Positions 33,992 through 45,159 are shown, numbered from the stretch's first letter. The stretch: 64,000 nucleotides of DNA from Candidatus Methanomethylophilaceae archaeon (GCA_017540825.1 JAFYAH010000016.1:1-64000); one strand, 5' to 3'. Notes: generated by a model from the sequence alone, not told the origin. Numbers and translations are program-made.

Positions 33992-34704
33992 ATGTTCCTG
34001 ACGGATTCGCACCTGCATCTATGCGACGGGATCGGCTCGGACGCCTACATCGACTTCCCCTCCCTCGAGGAGTACGTCACCTGCGCGGCCAAGACGGACG
34101 AGTGGGGCTTCTCCACGGACGACCCTCGCGCGACCATGTCCTACGGGGTCCACCCCTGGTACTGCGGAGAATGGAATGAAGAGACAAAGGCGAAGCTCGT
34201 TGCGATGCTCGAGTCCAACCAAGGCGCCCAGATAGGAGAGATCGGCCTGGATTCCAAGCGCGGGACCGTGGAAGAGCAGATCCCGGCGTTCGAGGAGCAG
34301 CTGTCCGTCGCGTCCGAGATGGAGCGCTTGGCGTCCATTCACGACATAGGCTGCGAGGACAGGGTCCTGAAGGCCGTCAAGGAGCTGGGAGGCGGCTGCA
34401 GGGGCATAATCCTGCACTCGTACTCCTCCGACAGCTACGTCAGGCCGTTCGTGGCCGAAGGATGCATGCTCTCGATCAACCCCCGCATACTTGCCCGCTC
34501 AGAGGTCAGGCTCAAGCGCCTTCTGGGGGCGATACCTGCGGAGAACCTGCTGCTCGAGAGCGACGCGCCGCATGTCCCGAAAGGGTTCGCAGGGATGGCG
34601 GGCTTCGTGCGCACGGTAGCAGGGATCAGGGACGAGGACCCAGACGAGCTCTCTAAAACGGTCAGGGACAACCTGAGGAGGGTTCTGCATGGACGAAGGG
34701 ATGA
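33992..34704 (+). CDS. TatD-family metal-dependent hydrolase, probable frame break at the 3' end
   Basis: About 237 residues of the TatD-like amidohydrolase fold: FLTDSHLHLCDG (metal HxH), SYGVHPWYCGEW, GEIGLDSKRG, SIHDIGCEDRV, ILHSYSSDSYV, LLLESDAPHVPKG and the end helix VRDNLRRVL. The usual function is a DNase or related phosphodiesterase. No stop is in frame after VRDNLRRVLHG; the frame stays open to 35488. The next gene's ATG at 34701 overlaps a TGA (34702-34704) that would be in frame if one base were added, recreating the common ATGA junction. Confidence 0.82.
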
Positions 34705-35414
34705 GCGCGAGGACGAGGATCCTGATAGGGGACGAGGGCGTCGAGAGGCTGAAGAGCGCCTCGGTGGTGCTCTGCGGATGCGGGGCGGTGGGAGGCTACG
34801 CCTTCGAGGGGCTGGTCCGCGCCGGGATCGGGAGGATCCGCGTGGTCGACAAGGACGTCTTCTCGGAGAGCAACCTCAACAGGCAGGTGCTGGCTACCGT
34901 GGGGACGATCGGAATGAAGAAGGTGGAGGCCGCGCGCCTCAGAGCCCTGTCCATCAATCCCGACATCGAGATCGAGACGATGGACGAGCTCGTTTCCGAA
35001 GAGACGATCCCCCGCATCCTGGACGGAGGGTTCGACGTCCTGGTGGACGCCATAGACACGATGAGGATGAAGACGCTGCTGCTCCAGGCCGCCTGCGACT
35101 CGGGGATAAGGACGTTCTCGTCCATGGGGGCCGCCCTCCACCTGGATGCGGGAGCCGTGCGCATTGCCCCGGTGATGGAGTCCAGGGTATGCCCGGTGGC
35201 CTCCAAGGTGAGGTCCGCCCTCAGGGGGCTCGACGCCTCCAGGATAACCTGCGTCTATTCCGAGGAGAAGCCCTTGGCCGTGCCCGGGTCGAGGGACGAG
35301 CACGGGAAGAGCGTCCTCGGGTCGCTGCCCACCGTGCCCGCCATATTCGGGATGACCCTGGCCAACGAGGCCATCAGGCACATCGTGGGCTGCGAGGACG
35401 TCAGGCGTGCCTGA
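34701..35414 (+). CDS. ThiF/MoeB-family E1-like protein, TcdA-type
   Basis: A 237-residue ATP-dependent adenylating enzyme similar to tRNA threonylcarbamoyladenosine dehydratase (TcdA/CsdL). It shows [20 protein letters not shown], nucleotide-binding [55 protein letters not shown] and [16 protein letters not shown] 34701 is preferred to 34689 because it overlaps the likely tatD stop and matches relatives. The end overlaps the convergent glutamate-synthase-like gene by 14 bases. Confidence 0.85.
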   Translation: MSARTRILIGDEGVERLKSASVVLCGCGAVGGYAFEGLVRAGIGRIRVVDKDVFSESNLNRQVLATVGTIGMKKVEAARLRALSINPDIEIETMDELVSEETIPRILDGGFDVLVDAIDTMRMKTLLLQAACDSGIRTFSSMGAALHLDAGAVRIAPVMESRVCPVASKVRSALRGLDASRITCVYSEEKPLAVPGSRDEHGKSVLGSLPTVPAIFGMTLANEAIRHIVGCEDVRRA

Positions 35415-36825
35415 TCCCGGTGCTCTCCGCGACGTCCCTGCATGTGGTGCAGAGGTCGTCGAGTGACAGGCCGTGGATGTCCTCGTGACCGGTCACGCGG
35501 GCGAAGGTCCTCAGCTCCGAAGCCATGGCGTTCAGGTAGTTCGCCACCCTCGCGGCGCCGGATTCCACGTCCAGGCGGTCCTCCAGCTCGGGGTCCTGCG
35601 TGGCTATCCCCATGGGGCACTTCCCGGAGCCGCATATCCTGTACCTCTGGCATCCGAGGGCCATCAGAGGCGCCGAGGCCATAGCCACAGCGTCCGCCCC
35701 CATCGCCAGGGCCTTGGCCACGTCCCCGCTCGTGCGGAACCCGCCAGTGATCACGAGGTCCTGGCCCATGCCGTGCTCGTCCATGTATCTGCGGGCCCTC
35801 GCCAGCGCGTACACCGTGGGGACCGAGGAGGCGTCCCTCAGGAACTTGGGAGAGGAGCCGGTGGCGCCGCCGCGGCCGTCTATGGTTATGAAGTCGCAAC
35901 CCGACCCCGATATGAACGCCAGGTCGTCCTCGATGTGGCCGGCGGCGATCTTCACCCCTATCGGGAGTCCGCCGCTCCTCTCGCGGAGCATGTCCACCAG
36001 GGCCTTGAGGTCCTCCGGGCTGTCTACCCCGGGGAACCTGGACGGGCTCTGTATGTCGTTCCATGCGCTCTTGCCGCGCATGGTCGCTATCAGAGGCGTC
36101 ACCTTGTCGCCAGGCAGATGGCCTCCCATGCCGGGCTTTGTCCCCTGTCCTATCTTGATCTCTATCGCGTCGGAGCCGTTCAGTGTGGCCGTGTCGAACG
36201 AGTACTTGTTCGGCGCCAGCTCGAAGATGTAGCGGTAGGAAGACTCCATCTCGTCCCACAGCGCTCCGCCCTCCCCGCTGCACATCGCCGTCTTCGCCAT
36301 GGCGCTGCCCTTGGCGAGGGCTATCTTGGCGCGACCGGAGAGCGCTCCGAAGGACATGTGGCTCACGAACACCGGGCTCTCCAGGACCATCGGCCTCTTC
36401 GCCTTCTTCCCGATGACTGTCCTGAGGGAGACCTCGGCGCCGTCGTCCAGGGGGAAGGGGTCCAGCTGGGCCCCGAGGATCAGGATGTCGTCGAACCTGG
36501 GCACCTTCGCCTCCGTGTCCATGGCGCCGGATATGCTCCTGCCGGTCTCTGCCATGGCGTGGATGTCGTCCATGACGCCGCCGTCGCGCCTGACTAGAGC
36601 CGGAGGGATCCCCTTCCTCGCGGGAGCCTCTGCCTCTTCGGCGGGCGCGGGCTCGGAGGAGGGCTCCGCCGAAGGCTCCGCGGACTCCTCCCCCACCTTG
36701 ACGAAGGCGCTTTTCGGAGAACCGCACAGCGGGCACACCCAGTCGTCCGGCAGGTCCTCGAACTTGACGGGCTCGGAGTCCTCGTCGTAGATCTCGCCGC
36801 ATATCGTGCATCTGTAGACTGCCAT
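35401..36825 (-). CDS. Rubredoxin-glutamate synthase domain protein (FMN-binding)
   Basis: A 474-residue fusion. Residues 1-50 are a rubredoxin-like iron site ([20 protein letters not shown]...[11 protein letters not shown]). A Pro/Ala/Glu-rich linker (about 55-80) joins it to a glutamate-synthase FMN domain with the [Fe-S] cysteines near the end: [74 protein letters not shown]. It would transfer electrons to FMN for glutamate synthesis. Start ATG 36825 is chosen because the rubredoxin motif follows at once; the upstream extension looks non-coding. Confidence 0.9.
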   Translation of the reverse strand: MAVYRCTICGEIYDEDSEPVKFEDLPDDWVCPLCGSPKSAFVKVGEESAEPSAEPSSEPAPAEEAEAPARKGIPPALVRRDGGVMDDIHAMAETGRSISGAMDTEAKVPRFDDILILGAQLDPFPLDDGAEVSLRTVIGKKAKRPMVLESPVFVSHMSFGALSGRAKIALAKGSAMAKTAMCSGEGGALWDEMESSYRYIFELAPNKYSFDTATLNGSDAIEIKIGQGTKPGMGGHLPGDKVTPLIATMRGKSAWNDIQSPSRFPGVDSPEDLKALVDMLRERSGGLPIGVKIAAGHIEDDLAFISGSGCDFITIDGRGGATGSSPKFLRDASSVPTVYALARARRYMDEHGMGQDLVITGGFRTSGDVAKALAMGADAVAMASAPLMALGCQRYRICGSGKCPMGIATQDPELEDRLDVESGAARVANYLNAMASELRTFARVTGHEDIHGLSLDDLCTTCRDVAESTGIRHA

Positions 36826-36944
36826 GAGGCAGGTATCGACGTGGTTGTTTATATCGTGCAAGGACGAGGCGCAGACGCATTTATAGGAAGTCCGCATAGC
36901 CGTCCGCACCGGCAGGCTAGATACACCCGTCGGAGGGACTGACG

Positions 36945-39896
36945 ATGATAAAGCAGATCCAACCCATATACAACGGCACCAAGCTCGAGAAGGCGATCCA
37001 GGAGACCTGGAAGGCCGAGAAGACCTACGAGAAGACCAAGGCGGCGAGGGCCGGCGGAGAGAAGTTCTACTTCGTCGACGGGCCGCCCTACACGACCGGG
37101 CACATCCATCTGGGAACGGCCTTCAACAAGACGATCAAGGACATCCTGCTCAGGTACTGGAGGATGAACGGCTACAACGTCCGCGACCAGCCAGGGTTCG
37201 ACATGCACGGGCTCCCCATCGAGGTTCAGGTCGAGAAGCTCATCGGCATCCACTCCAAGAAGGAGATCGAGGAGATGGGCATAGACAAGTTCGTCACCAC
37301 CTGCGACGAGCACGCCCACAAGCTCCACGCCGAGATGACCGAGGAGTTCAAGCAGCTCGGAGCCTGGTTCGACTGGGACAACCCATACCAGACGCTCAAG
37401 CCGGAATACATAGAGTCGGCCTGGTGGACGCTCCAGCGCGCCTACGACAGGGGCCTCCTCAACGCTTCCAGCAGGGTCGTCACCTGGTGCCCGAGGTGCG
37501 AGACTGCCCTCGCCGAGGCCGAGATAGAGTACTGGGACGAGACCGACCCTTCAGTGATGGTCAGGTTCCCACTGAAGGACGGCAGCGCCTCGCTCCTCAT
37601 CTGGACCACCACCCCCTGGACCCTCCCGTCCAACATGGCCGTGGCCGCCCACCCGGATTTCGAGTACGCCAGGGTGAGGATGAGCGGGGAGAAGGGGTCC
37701 GAAGTGGTCATCATAATGGCCTCCCAGGCCGAGTACGTCATGAAGGCCGGAGGCTACGAGAGGTTCGAGATCCTCGAGACCATGAACGGAAAAGCCCTCG
37801 AGGGGCTGGAGTACGTACCCCCGTTCGAGCTGGACGCCGTCAGGAAGAGCGAATGGACGTTCAAGGTGGTCAACGCGGACTACGTAGAGCAGGACAACAC
37901 CGGGCTCGTCCACACCGCCCCCGGCCACGGACCCGACGACTACGACACCGGGAAGAGGTATGGGATGGAGGCGTTCTGCCCCGTGGCGGAGAACGGGAGG
38001 TACACCGAGGAGTTCCCTCCCCTCGCCGGGAAGAAGGTAAAGACGGTCAACGAAGAGATCATAAAGATGCTGGCCGAGTCCAAGGACGCGATATACAACG
38101 TCGCCAAGATAAAGCACAGGTACGGCCACTGCTGGAGGTGCAAGTCCCCCATAATCTACAGGAACACCAGGCAGTGGTTCGTCAAGATCCCCGAGATAAA
38201 GGACGAGATGCTGAAGGAGATCGACCGCGTGAAGTGGGTCCCCGACTGGGCCGGCTCCACCAGGGAGAAGAACTGGGTCGACGGCGCCAGGGAATGGTGC
38301 ATCTCCCGCCAGAGGTACTGGGGCATACCCCTTCCCGTATGGGAGTGCGAGTGCGGCAGGAAGAAGGTCGTCGGCCAGTACGAGGAGCTCAAGGCCGGGG
38401 ACGGCTACACGGAGGGCATGAACCCCCACAGGCCCTGGATAGACGGCGTCACTTTCAAGTGCGAGTGCGGCAGGACCATGCGCAGGGTCCCGGACGTCCT
38501 GGACGTGTGGTTCGACTCCGGGGTGAGCGCATGGGCGCAACTGGGATACCCCCACCACAAGGAGGAGTACGACCAGTGGTGGCCCCCGAGGTTCATCGTG
38601 GAGGCCCACGACCAGACCCGCGGATGGTTCTACTCCCAGCTGGGAGCCGGATGCATATCCATGGACAGAGCGCCCTACGACGAGGTCATGATGCACGGCT
38701 GGGTCCTCGACCCCAAAGGGCAGAAGATGTCCAAGTCCAAAGGCAATGTGATCAACCCGCTCGACCTGATCAACGAGGTCGGGGCGGACTCCATGAGGTT
38801 CTACCTGATAAGGTCCAACGCCCCCTGGGAGGACACCGCCTTCCAGAAGGAGGGGCCGAAGAACGCCAGGAAGGTGCTGAACACCCTCTGGAACGTGGTC
38901 AACTTCGCATCCACGTACATGGTCCTGGACAGGTACGACCCCGACGAGCACCCGATGGAGGACGTGATGCCGCACCTCCGCGACGAGGACCTGTGGATGA
39001 TCTCCAGGACCGAGAAGATGAAGGCGGAGACCACCAAGTACCTCGAGACCAGGGAACTCCACAAGCTCGCCAGGACCCTGGAGGACTACATCATGGAGGA
39101 CCTCTCCAGGTGGTACGTCTGCCTCGTCAGGGACAGGTCCTGGTCGGAGGACGAGGGCGCCGAGAACGACAAGATCGCCTCCTACTTCACCCTGTACTAC
39201 GCCATAATGAGCACCACCGTGGTCCTGGCCCCCATAGCCCCCCACATCACCGAGGAGATCTACAGGAGCATGGACGGGGGCCTCGAGTCCGTGCACATGG
39301 AGAGCTGGCCGGTCTGCGACGCGGACCTCATACGCGAGGACATAGAGCGCAGCATGTACCTCGTCCAGAAGATAGACGAGCTGGTGGCGTCGGAGAGGGC
39401 GAAGGCGTCCTACAACCTCAGGTGGCCGCTGCTCAGGATCATGGTCCGCGGGAAGGACGCCGACACCAACGGCTACGTCAGGAGGTTCCACGACGTCCTG
39501 GCCTCCCAGACCAACTCCAAGGAGGTCGTTTACCTCGAGCCCGGGCAGGAGCCTGAGGCCTCGGAGAAGATAGCCAAGGCGGAGTTCGATGACGGAGAGG
39601 TGTTCGTGGACTTCACCGTGACCCCCGAGATAGAGGCCGAGGCGCTGGCCAGGGAGGTCATTAGGAGGATCCAGCAGATGAGGAAGGACATGAAGCTGAA
39701 GGTGGAACAGTTCATCGCCTGCGACCTCATGTCCGACGAGTTCCACAACTCCCTGCTGGAGAAGTGGAAGGACCCCATCGCCGCCGAGGTCAGAGCTTCC
39801 CGCCTGTCCATAACCGACAGCCCCGCCGGAGCCGTCGTCAAGGAGTGGGAGTTCGGCGGGAAGACCGTCACAATCGGGATCTCCCCCATAGAATGA
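36945..39896 (+). CDS. ileS: Isoleucyl-tRNA synthetase
   Basis: A 983-residue class I synthetase. The HIGH-type motif [20 protein letters not shown] and the KMSKS loop [17 protein letters not shown] frame the Rossmann core. An editing domain is inserted ([34 protein letters not shown]), and zinc motifs are present ([25 protein letters not shown]). TTTATAGG near 36878 and GGAGGG just ahead of the ATG support the start. Confidence 0.97.
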   Translation: MIKQIQPIYNGTKLEKAIQETWKAEKTYEKTKAARAGGEKFYFVDGPPYTTGHIHLGTAFNKTIKDILLRYWRMNGYNVRDQPGFDMHGLPIEVQVEKLIGIHSKKEIEEMGIDKFVTTCDEHAHKLHAEMTEEFKQLGAWFDWDNPYQTLKPEYIESAWWTLQRAYDRGLLNASSRVVTWCPRCETALAEAEIEYWDETDPSVMVRFPLKDGSASLLIWTTTPWTLPSNMAVAAHPDFEYARVRMSGEKGSEVVIIMASQAEYVMKAGGYERFEILETMNGKALEGLEYVPPFELDAVRKSEWTFKVVNADYVEQDNTGLVHTAPGHGPDDYDTGKRYGMEAFCPVAENGRYTEEFPPLAGKKVKTVNEEIIKMLAESKDAIYNVAKIKHRYGHCWRCKSPIIYRNTRQWFVKIPEIKDEMLKEIDRVKWVPDWAGSTREKNWVDGAREWCISRQRYWGIPLPVWECECGRKKVVGQYEELKAGDGYTEGMNPHRPWIDGVTFKCECGRTMRRVPDVLDVWFDSGVSAWAQLGYPHHKEEYDQWWPPRFIVEAHDQTRGWFYSQLGAGCISMDRAPYDEVMMHGWVLDPKGQKMSKSKGNVINPLDLINEVGADSMRFYLIRSNAPWEDTAFQKEGPKNARKVLNTLWNVVNFASTYMVLDRYDPDEHPMEDVMPHLRDEDLWMISRTEKMKAETTKYLETRELHKLARTLEDYIMEDLSRWYVCLVRDRSWSEDEGAENDKIASYFTLYYAIMSTTVVLAPIAPHITEEIYRSMDGGLESVHMESWPVCDADLIREDIERSMYLVQKIDELVASERAKASYNLRWPLLRIMVRGKDADTNGYVRRFHDVLASQTNSKEVVYLEPGQEPEASEKIAKAEFDDGEVFVDFTVTPEIEAEALAREVIRRIQQMRKDMKLKVEQFIACDLMSDEFHNSLLEKWKDPIAAEVRASRLSITDSPAGAVVKEWEFGGKTVTIGISPIE

Positions 39897-39910
39897 GATC
39901 CCAAGGGGGA

Positions 39911-39930
39911 CCGGAGGGGCTCCTCTCCGG
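39911..39930 (+). terminator. Hairpin after ileS
   Basis: CCGGAG (39911-39916) pairs with CTCCGG (39925-39930), 14 bases past the ileS stop, followed by a pyrimidine-rich stretch. Confidence 0.4.
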
Positions 39931-39998
39931 CCTCCCCTGCACCTTTCGTCCGCAGAACGCCTTAATCGGCGCTTCTCGGACTTTGATTCATATCGTTC

Positions 39999-40036
39999 CT
40001 ACGAAAATCGTAGAATTATAGTCTTTTTTCTACGAA
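39999..40036. promoter_or_regulatory. Operator-like CTACGA repeats upstream of the NhaC gene
   Basis: CTACGA-AAA-TCGTAG (39999-40013) is a perfect 15-base palindrome; a further copy of CTACGAA lies at 40030-40036, after a poly-T run. Together they look like a regulator site ahead of the antiporter promoter (CTTATATT at about 40067). Confidence 0.5.
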
Positions 40037-40045
40037 TAACCGCAA

Positions 40046-41773
40046 TTGCTGCTCAAACAACTTATATTCGACATATGCAATCCTCAGACTCATGGCCGTC
40101 CGCCGCGTGCTGGATGGCAAGGGGGATTCTATATCTCGAAGATACAGCCACTGACCGCGTACAAGGCGGGAGCGATCGTTTTCCTGGTGCTCGTCGTCCT
40201 TCTCGCGGCCTTCATGACCACCGCGCCCACCGGCGAGGGGAGCAGGTTCGCGGGCACCATATGGTCGCTCGCCCCGCCCCTGGTCGCCATCCTGCTGGCG
40301 CTGATAACGAAGGAAGTCTACTCCTCCCTTTTCATCGGTATCGCGATAGGCGCGATATTCGCCGGAGACGGCAACATCGAGAAAGTCATAAACATCATGT
40401 TCGAGGGCGGGTTCATCACCGTCCTCAGCGACTCCTGGAACATCGGCATCCTGATATTCCTGGTCATCCTGGGGACGTTCGGAGCGCTGGCCCTGAAGAC
40501 CGGAGGCACCCGCGCGTACGGGGAATGGGCCCTGGCCCACATCCACAGCCGCAAGATGGCCCAGCTGGCCACCATGATCCTCGGATGCGTCATCTTCATA
40601 GACGACTACTTCAACTGCCTGACCGTCGGATCGGTCATGCGCCCGGTCACGGACGCCCACAAGGTGTCCCGCGCCAAGCTGGCGTACCTCATCGACTCCA
40701 CGGCGGCGCCCATATGCATCATCGCTCCCATCAGCTCCTGGGCGGCGGCGGTGTCGGGAGCCATCGGGGACGCCGGTCTCGGCGACGTCCTGAACCCCTA
40801 CACGGTCTTCACCCAGAGCATCGAGTACAACTTCTACGCCATCTTCACCATAGTGGCCGTCCTCTGCATCATCTTCTTCGACATCGACATCGGCCCCATG
40901 AAGAAGCACGAGGCCAACGCCAAGAACGGCGACCTGTTCACAGTCCCCTTCAACCCGAACGACAAGCAGGGCGAAGAGGAGGTCAGCGGCAACGGGAAGG
41001 TCGTCGACCTCCTCCTGCCGATTTTCCTGTTCCTGATCCCGGGATGCATCCTCGGGCTCATGTACACCGGAGGGTTCTTCAGCGGAGCCAGCATCCAGGA
41101 CTCGTTCGCGGACTGCGACGCCTCCGTCGGGCTAGTGTACGGCTCGGGCATCGCACTCGTCCTGTCGATCCTCTACTTCATGCTCCGCAGGGTCCTCAAG
41201 TTCGACGAGGTCATGAACTGCCTGCCCCTAGGGTTCCGCAACATGGTCCCCGCCATCCTCATCCTGATCTTCGCATGGACCCTGTGCGAGATGACGAGGG
41301 GGCAGCTGGAGTCCGCGGCGTACGTGAAGGGCGTCATCGCCGGGTTCGACGGCACGGCGTTCCTGCCGGCCCTGTTCATGCTCATCGCATGCTTCATCTC
41401 GTTCTCCACAGGAACGTCCTGGGGAACGTTCGGGATCCTGCTGCCCATAGTGCTCACCGTGTTCGACGTCAACGACCCGCTGATGATCGTCGGAGTGAGC
41501 GCATGCCTCGCCGGATCGGTGTTCGGAGACCACTGCTCGCCCATATCGGACACCACCATCATGTCGTCCGCCGGGGCCCAATGCAACCATATCGAGCACG
41601 TGTCGACGCAGACGCCGTACGCCCTCATCGTGGCGGCCATCTGCTTCGTGTTCTTCCTCATAGCCGGGTTCTGGCAGAGCATCGTCGTGACCCTCCTGGG
41701 AGCGGCGGGGACCGTCCTCGTGTTCTTCGTGATCAAGAGGCTGAAGGACAGGGACGAGCCTGCAGCGGCATGA
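40046..41773 (+). CDS. nhaC: NhaC-family Na+/H+ antiporter
   Basis: A 12-segment membrane antiporter, up to 575 residues. Hydrophobic segments run from AIVFLVLVVLLAAFM to the end; family-like blocks are LALITKEVYSSLFIGIAIGA, VIFIDDYFNCLTVGSVMRPV, STAAPICIIAPISSWAAAVS, FISFSTGTSWGTFGILLPIV and GDHCSPISDTTIMSSAGAQC. It exchanges sodium for protons and sets cytoplasmic sodium. The start is uncertain: TTG 40046 is in frame but lies upstream of a TATA-like CTTATATT. ATG 40114 would fit if one G were removed from a GGGGG run. TGA stop, with a hairpin terminator. Confidence 0.88.
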   Translation: MLLKQLIFDICNPQTHGRPPRAGWQGGFYISKIQPLTAYKAGAIVFLVLVVLLAAFMTTAPTGEGSRFAGTIWSLAPPLVAILLALITKEVYSSLFIGIAIGAIFAGDGNIEKVINIMFEGGFITVLSDSWNIGILIFLVILGTFGALALKTGGTRAYGEWALAHIHSRKMAQLATMILGCVIFIDDYFNCLTVGSVMRPVTDAHKVSRAKLAYLIDSTAAPICIIAPISSWAAAVSGAIGDAGLGDVLNPYTVFTQSIEYNFYAIFTIVAVLCIIFFDIDIGPMKKHEANAKNGDLFTVPFNPNDKQGEEEVSGNGKVVDLLLPIFLFLIPGCILGLMYTGGFFSGASIQDSFADCDASVGLVYGSGIALVLSILYFMLRRVLKFDEVMNCLPLGFRNMVPAILILIFAWTLCEMTRGQLESAAYVKGVIAGFDGTAFLPALFMLIACFISFSTGTSWGTFGILLPIVLTVFDVNDPLMIVGVSACLAGSVFGDHCSPISDTTIMSSAGAQCNHIEHVSTQTPYALIVAAICFVFFLIAGFWQSIVVTLLGAAGTVLVFFVIKRLKDRDEPAAA

Positions 41774-41781
41774 TCTAAACC

Positions 41782-41810
41782 GGGGGTGCATCCCCCTTCT
41801 TCCATCTTTT
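41782..41810 (+). terminator. Hairpin terminator after nhaC
   Basis: GGGGG (41782-41786) pairs with CCCCC (41792-41796) around TGCAT, followed by TTCTTCCATCTTTT. It is eight bases past the stop codon. Confidence 0.6.
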
Positions 41811-41899
41811 CCGATGCATTGCTTCTCCGATAGCTGGAATGGCTACGAGATGGATTTTCAGTCAGGATTCATATATCATCAGCAGCATGATGCATCCTG

Positions 41900-43050
41900 A
41901 TGGAGAGAACGGAGGACGGCAGGCTGAGGTCCGCGGACGTCTTCAAGGGCCTGGCGATATCCTTCATAGCGGTCCTCCACCTTGCGATCGCGGCCAGAGC
42001 CGGGATGGACGCCCCCGCTCCCGCCGTTCAGGCCCTGTACCTCGGGCTCATGGGGTTCTTCATAATGTCCGGCTACTTCCTCGCGCCAGGAAGAGGCTTC
42101 GGAGGGAGCATGCGGCGCCGCTGCAGGTCGCTCCTGCTGGTCCTGATCGTCGCCGCGACCGTCCTTCCCTTGGCGAGCTTCGCATGGTGCTGCCTGTGGG
42201 GGCAGCCTACGGACGCGGAGGACCTCCTCCGTTGCCTTATCCGGACCTTCGCCATGGAGCTGTCCTTCATGCCGTACGACGACACCGTCCCATGGGCGGT
42301 CTGCGGATTCTCGATGGGGTATTACTTCCTGTGGTGCATGCTGTTCGCGTTCCTCGTGTTCTACGCTGTCGCCGACCGCGTCAGGGACGACACCAGGCTG
42401 GGGACCCTGGCCGTGGTCGCTCTGGTTGCACTGACGGCTGCTTACAGGGAGGCCCTGGACTTCACTCTCCCGATGTACGTCAACCTGTCTCCGATAGCTG
42501 CCGCGTTCATGATCTGCGGGATGTACATGCGCGAGCGCGGCCTGGGCGGATGGGTTGAGTCCGGAAGGGTCCGGAGCCTCGGATGGTGGAGTCTGTTCCT
42601 CGGGAGCGCCGGGATCCTGCTGGCCATGGTGCACGTGCTTCCGCCGGGCATATTCTTCGACCGCATGAGCTTCGGGGAATACGGAGGGTACTCCGCCTTC
42701 CCATACATGGTCGAGGGCGTCCTGGCGTTCGTGACGATACTTTACCTGTCGTTCTTCATATCGAAGATCCCGGTGCTGTCGAAGGCTCTGGAGAAGCTCG
42801 GGAGGCATACCTTGGGAATCCTGCTGCTGCACGTCTTCATCGCGAAGATGGCGCTCGCCCCGTTCTTCGCATTCGACGAATCGAGCTGCCTCCCGACGGA
42901 TTTCACGGGCGTCGCAAGGGTCCTGTTCTCGCTCTCGGCGCTCCTCGTCTCCTACCTCGTCTGCGAGCACGGGCCCGCCGTGCTGGATCGCCTCATGAAG
43001 CGGGGAGGGAAGGCGAAAGGCTCGGAGGACGGTCCGGAACGATGCGGGAT
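41900..43050 (+). CDS. Acyltransferase family 3 membrane protein, no stop found at the expected end
   Basis: A membrane acyltransferase with about ten hydrophobic segments: DVFKGLAISFIAVLHLAIAA (active-site His region), YLGLMGFFIMSGYFLAPGRG, LLLVLIVAATVLPLASFAW, and GILLLHVFIAKMALAPFFAF near the end. Such proteins O-acetylate surface sugars. A TATA-like CATATATC at 41869 makes the ATG leaderless. The membrane part ends near 42990 (AVLDRLMKRGG) but the frame stays open to 43927, antisense to the dehydratase-NUDIX gene. A TGA at 42996 lies in another frame. The end is approximate. Confidence 0.78.
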
Positions 43051-43858
43051 CCGGCTCCGAGCCAGAAGGATGCCGCCCTCGGATACGTCCGAGCAGCCTT
43101 GCGACGACCTCTGGAGTGCCGTCCACGTGCTCCAGGGCAGGAACCTCTTCGGGAAGGACCCATCTGAAGGCCACGTTCTCCTCGTTGAGGACCGGCTCCA
43201 CATCCCTGACCTTGAACAGGAACGGATAGACCTTCCACAGTATGCTCCCTTCCCTGGTGTATACGGGGGGAAGACGGCCGTCCGGCTCTCCGACAGAGAC
43301 CCTCGTCTCCTCCATGATCTCCCTGCGGGCGGTATCTGCGGGATCCTCCCCCTCCTCCACCCTTCCGGCGACCAGCGACCACCTTCCGGGGAAGGAATGG
43401 CACCTCTCTGGGCGCTTCAGCATCAGTATCCTCTCGCCGTCGAACAGCACCGAGGAAACGGATTCGCGCATCGTGACGCCCTCTACCTCTACTGTGCCGG
43501 CCTCCGCGTCCACGACGGCCGTGTCGCCGTTCCTGAATATCCCTATCGAGGGTATCGAGTCTATCATCGGTATGGACGAGATCACCGCCCCGGTGGCGAC
43601 TATGGTCTCCGCGGACTCGTTCACGACCGCGGCTGGCTGCTTCCCATGGACCGCGAGGTCGTACATGACGAACGATCCGACGGTGCTGCCCTTCCCTCTG
43701 GGGAACACGAGGACCTTCCCTGCGACGTTGCCGCCGTCCCCGACGCGCACCTCCCCCGTGGCCCCGTCGACGCCTCCGAGGAAGCTCAGCGGCTCCGGGA
43801 TCACCAGGACCTCGCCCCGGGCCTTCCCGGGAGATATCATGCGTCCTTCGAACCTCAC
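43045..43858 (-). CDS. Phosphomevalonate dehydratase small subunit (DUF126/AcnX swivel) fused to a NUDIX domain
   Basis: GTG 43858 overlaps the large-subunit stop. Residues about 7-130 are the aconitase-X small-subunit swivel domain (MISPGKARGEVLVIPEPLSF...GSFVMYDLAVHGKQPAAVVN). The same frame continues without a break into a NUDIX hydrolase (about 135-265) with box GRVEEGEDPADTARREIMEE (G-x5-E-x7-REUxEE). The small subunit completes the enzyme that forms anhydromevalonate phosphate in the archaeal mevalonate pathway. No stop is seen near the NUDIX end (about 43045); the frame runs to 41879. The NUDIX substrate is unknown, perhaps an isoprenoid diphosphate. Confidence 0.8.
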
Positions 43859-45030
43859 ATGACCACCCCCATAAGGGCGGAGATGTCGCGGCACATGGCC
43901 TTCTGCGAGCACAGCGTCGGTAGGTAGTTTCCGGCCTTGGCGGAGTTGGTCCCCGTCCTCGAGAACGTACCCTCTATGGGGGCCACTACCATGCACGTGT
44001 CGGCCAGGACAGGCCCGAACTCCTCCATCACCCTGACGTCCTCGGGACATCTGTCCCTGACCTCCGCGGAGGTGCAGAACCATATCTCCACGTCCTTCCT
44101 GACCTTCCTCTTGCCTTTGAGGAACGACGCTATCTGGTGCATCTCCTTCTCGGTCAGATGGGGGCACCCTATCGCTATGAGCTCCACGTCGTCGGCCACG
44201 TTCAGCTTGTCGTAGGCCGCCTCGAGCTCCTTCTCGCCGATATGTATCGTCTCCAGGCCGGAGACGTCGAACCTGCCCGCCTCCGGGGTGGTCCCCTCGG
44301 CATGGTACAGCGCGACGGACCCGGAAGCGGCCATCGCGGCGGACAGGGCCTTCGCCTCCTCGACCTGCGGCCTTATCCCTCTGAAGTACGGGACGCCCGT
44401 GCCTATCGACATGCCGACCGCCTGTCCCAGGAGCGAATAGGAGAACACCGAGCCGTCGATGTCCGCGTCTATGACGACCGTAGGCCTCCTGTTGATGTCA
44501 AGGTGGAGGCCGTAGTTAGCAGTCTTGCCCAGGATGGCGGCGGCCAGGGCCCCGGGTCCGCCCTCGCGGTTGGTGCGGGCGCCGATGAACGAGTTCACGA
44601 ACGACAGAGCGGACGACTCCGCCCAGGCCACATGGTCCCCCAGCTTCGGGACGTTGGCCCCGGTGTAAGGCGTGCAGGAGCAGGTGGTCCTGATGCCCAT
44701 GCTCCCGTACAGGTCGATGATCCTGAGCTGCTTCTCGGCGAAGGCCTCGGGGATGTGCATCTCCCTCCATCTGGTGCGGTCCATCCCAACGGGGTTCAGG
44801 GTGGACGGGACCGAGACCTTGGCCCCGCCCGCGACCATGTCCTCGAGGTACTTCATGCCGCCGTCGCCGATGGTCTTGTAGGAGGCGCCGGAGAGGTGCG
44901 CGGAGGTTATGTCCACCAGGCTCTCGGCGCCGTATATCTTGCCGAGGGCGGTGACCAGCTCCATGGCCTTCTGCCTTCCCTCGCCTTCTTCGCCGTTGAG
45001 GATGGCCTCCTCGGCTCTTGTCAAATCCAT
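43855..45030 (-). CDS. Phosphomevalonate dehydratase large subunit (aconitase X)
   Basis: A 391-residue aconitase-X catalytic subunit of the modified archaeal mevalonate pathway. Start MDLTRAEEAILNGEEGEGRQ at ATG 45030. Iron-sulfur and active-site regions include IRTTCSCTPYTGANVPKLGD, AWAESSALSFVNSFIGARTN, REGGPGALAAAILGKTANYG, LIAIGCPHLTEKE, EIWFCTSAEV and TSAKAGNYLPTLCSQKAMCR in the last part. Its TGA overlaps the small-subunit start, indicating tight coupling. Confidence 0.93.
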   Translation of the reverse strand: MDLTRAEEAILNGEEGEGRQKAMELVTALGKIYGAESLVDITSAHLSGASYKTIGDGGMKYLEDMVAGGAKVSVPSTLNPVGMDRTRWREMHIPEAFAEKQLRIIDLYGSMGIRTTCSCTPYTGANVPKLGDHVAWAESSALSFVNSFIGARTNREGGPGALAAAILGKTANYGLHLDINRRPTVVIDADIDGSVFSYSLLGQAVGMSIGTGVPYFRGIRPQVEEAKALSAAMAASGSVALYHAEGTTPEAGRFDVSGLETIHIGEKELEAAYDKLNVADDVELIAIGCPHLTEKEMHQIASFLKGKRKVRKDVEIWFCTSAEVRDRCPEDVRVMEEFGPVLADTCMVVAPIEGTFSRTGTNSAKAGNYLPTLCSQKAMCRDISALMGVVM

Positions 45031-45159
45031 GAGGGTGCACCGCAAGGGATTCTAATAACCGTGTCGGAGCAGCCCGCGACGGTCGCTGCGGCGTCCGGCG
45101 ATCCCTACGTCCGTCTCTGGTCCCCTCCTGTCGTCCCCGGACCCCTGGCGCGGTCGGTC

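Noticed and set aside
34705-35488. Extension of the TatD frame through the TcdA-like gene
   Set aside because: Composition is Arg/Gly/Asp-rich without motifs, and the TcdA-like frame is clearly the real one. A one-base break is a simpler explanation.
37551-39746. 731-codon open frame on the minus strand
   Set aside because: It is exactly antisense to the isoleucyl-tRNA synthetase gene; the protein is rich in Val, Leu and His with no family motif, typical of the shadow of a GC-rich gene.
41879-43040. Continuation of the dehydratase-NUDIX frame beneath the acyltransferase gene
   Set aside because: Past the NUDIX domain the translation is Arg/His/Gln-rich and antisense to conserved membrane segments. 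I treat it as a lost stop rather than coding sequence.
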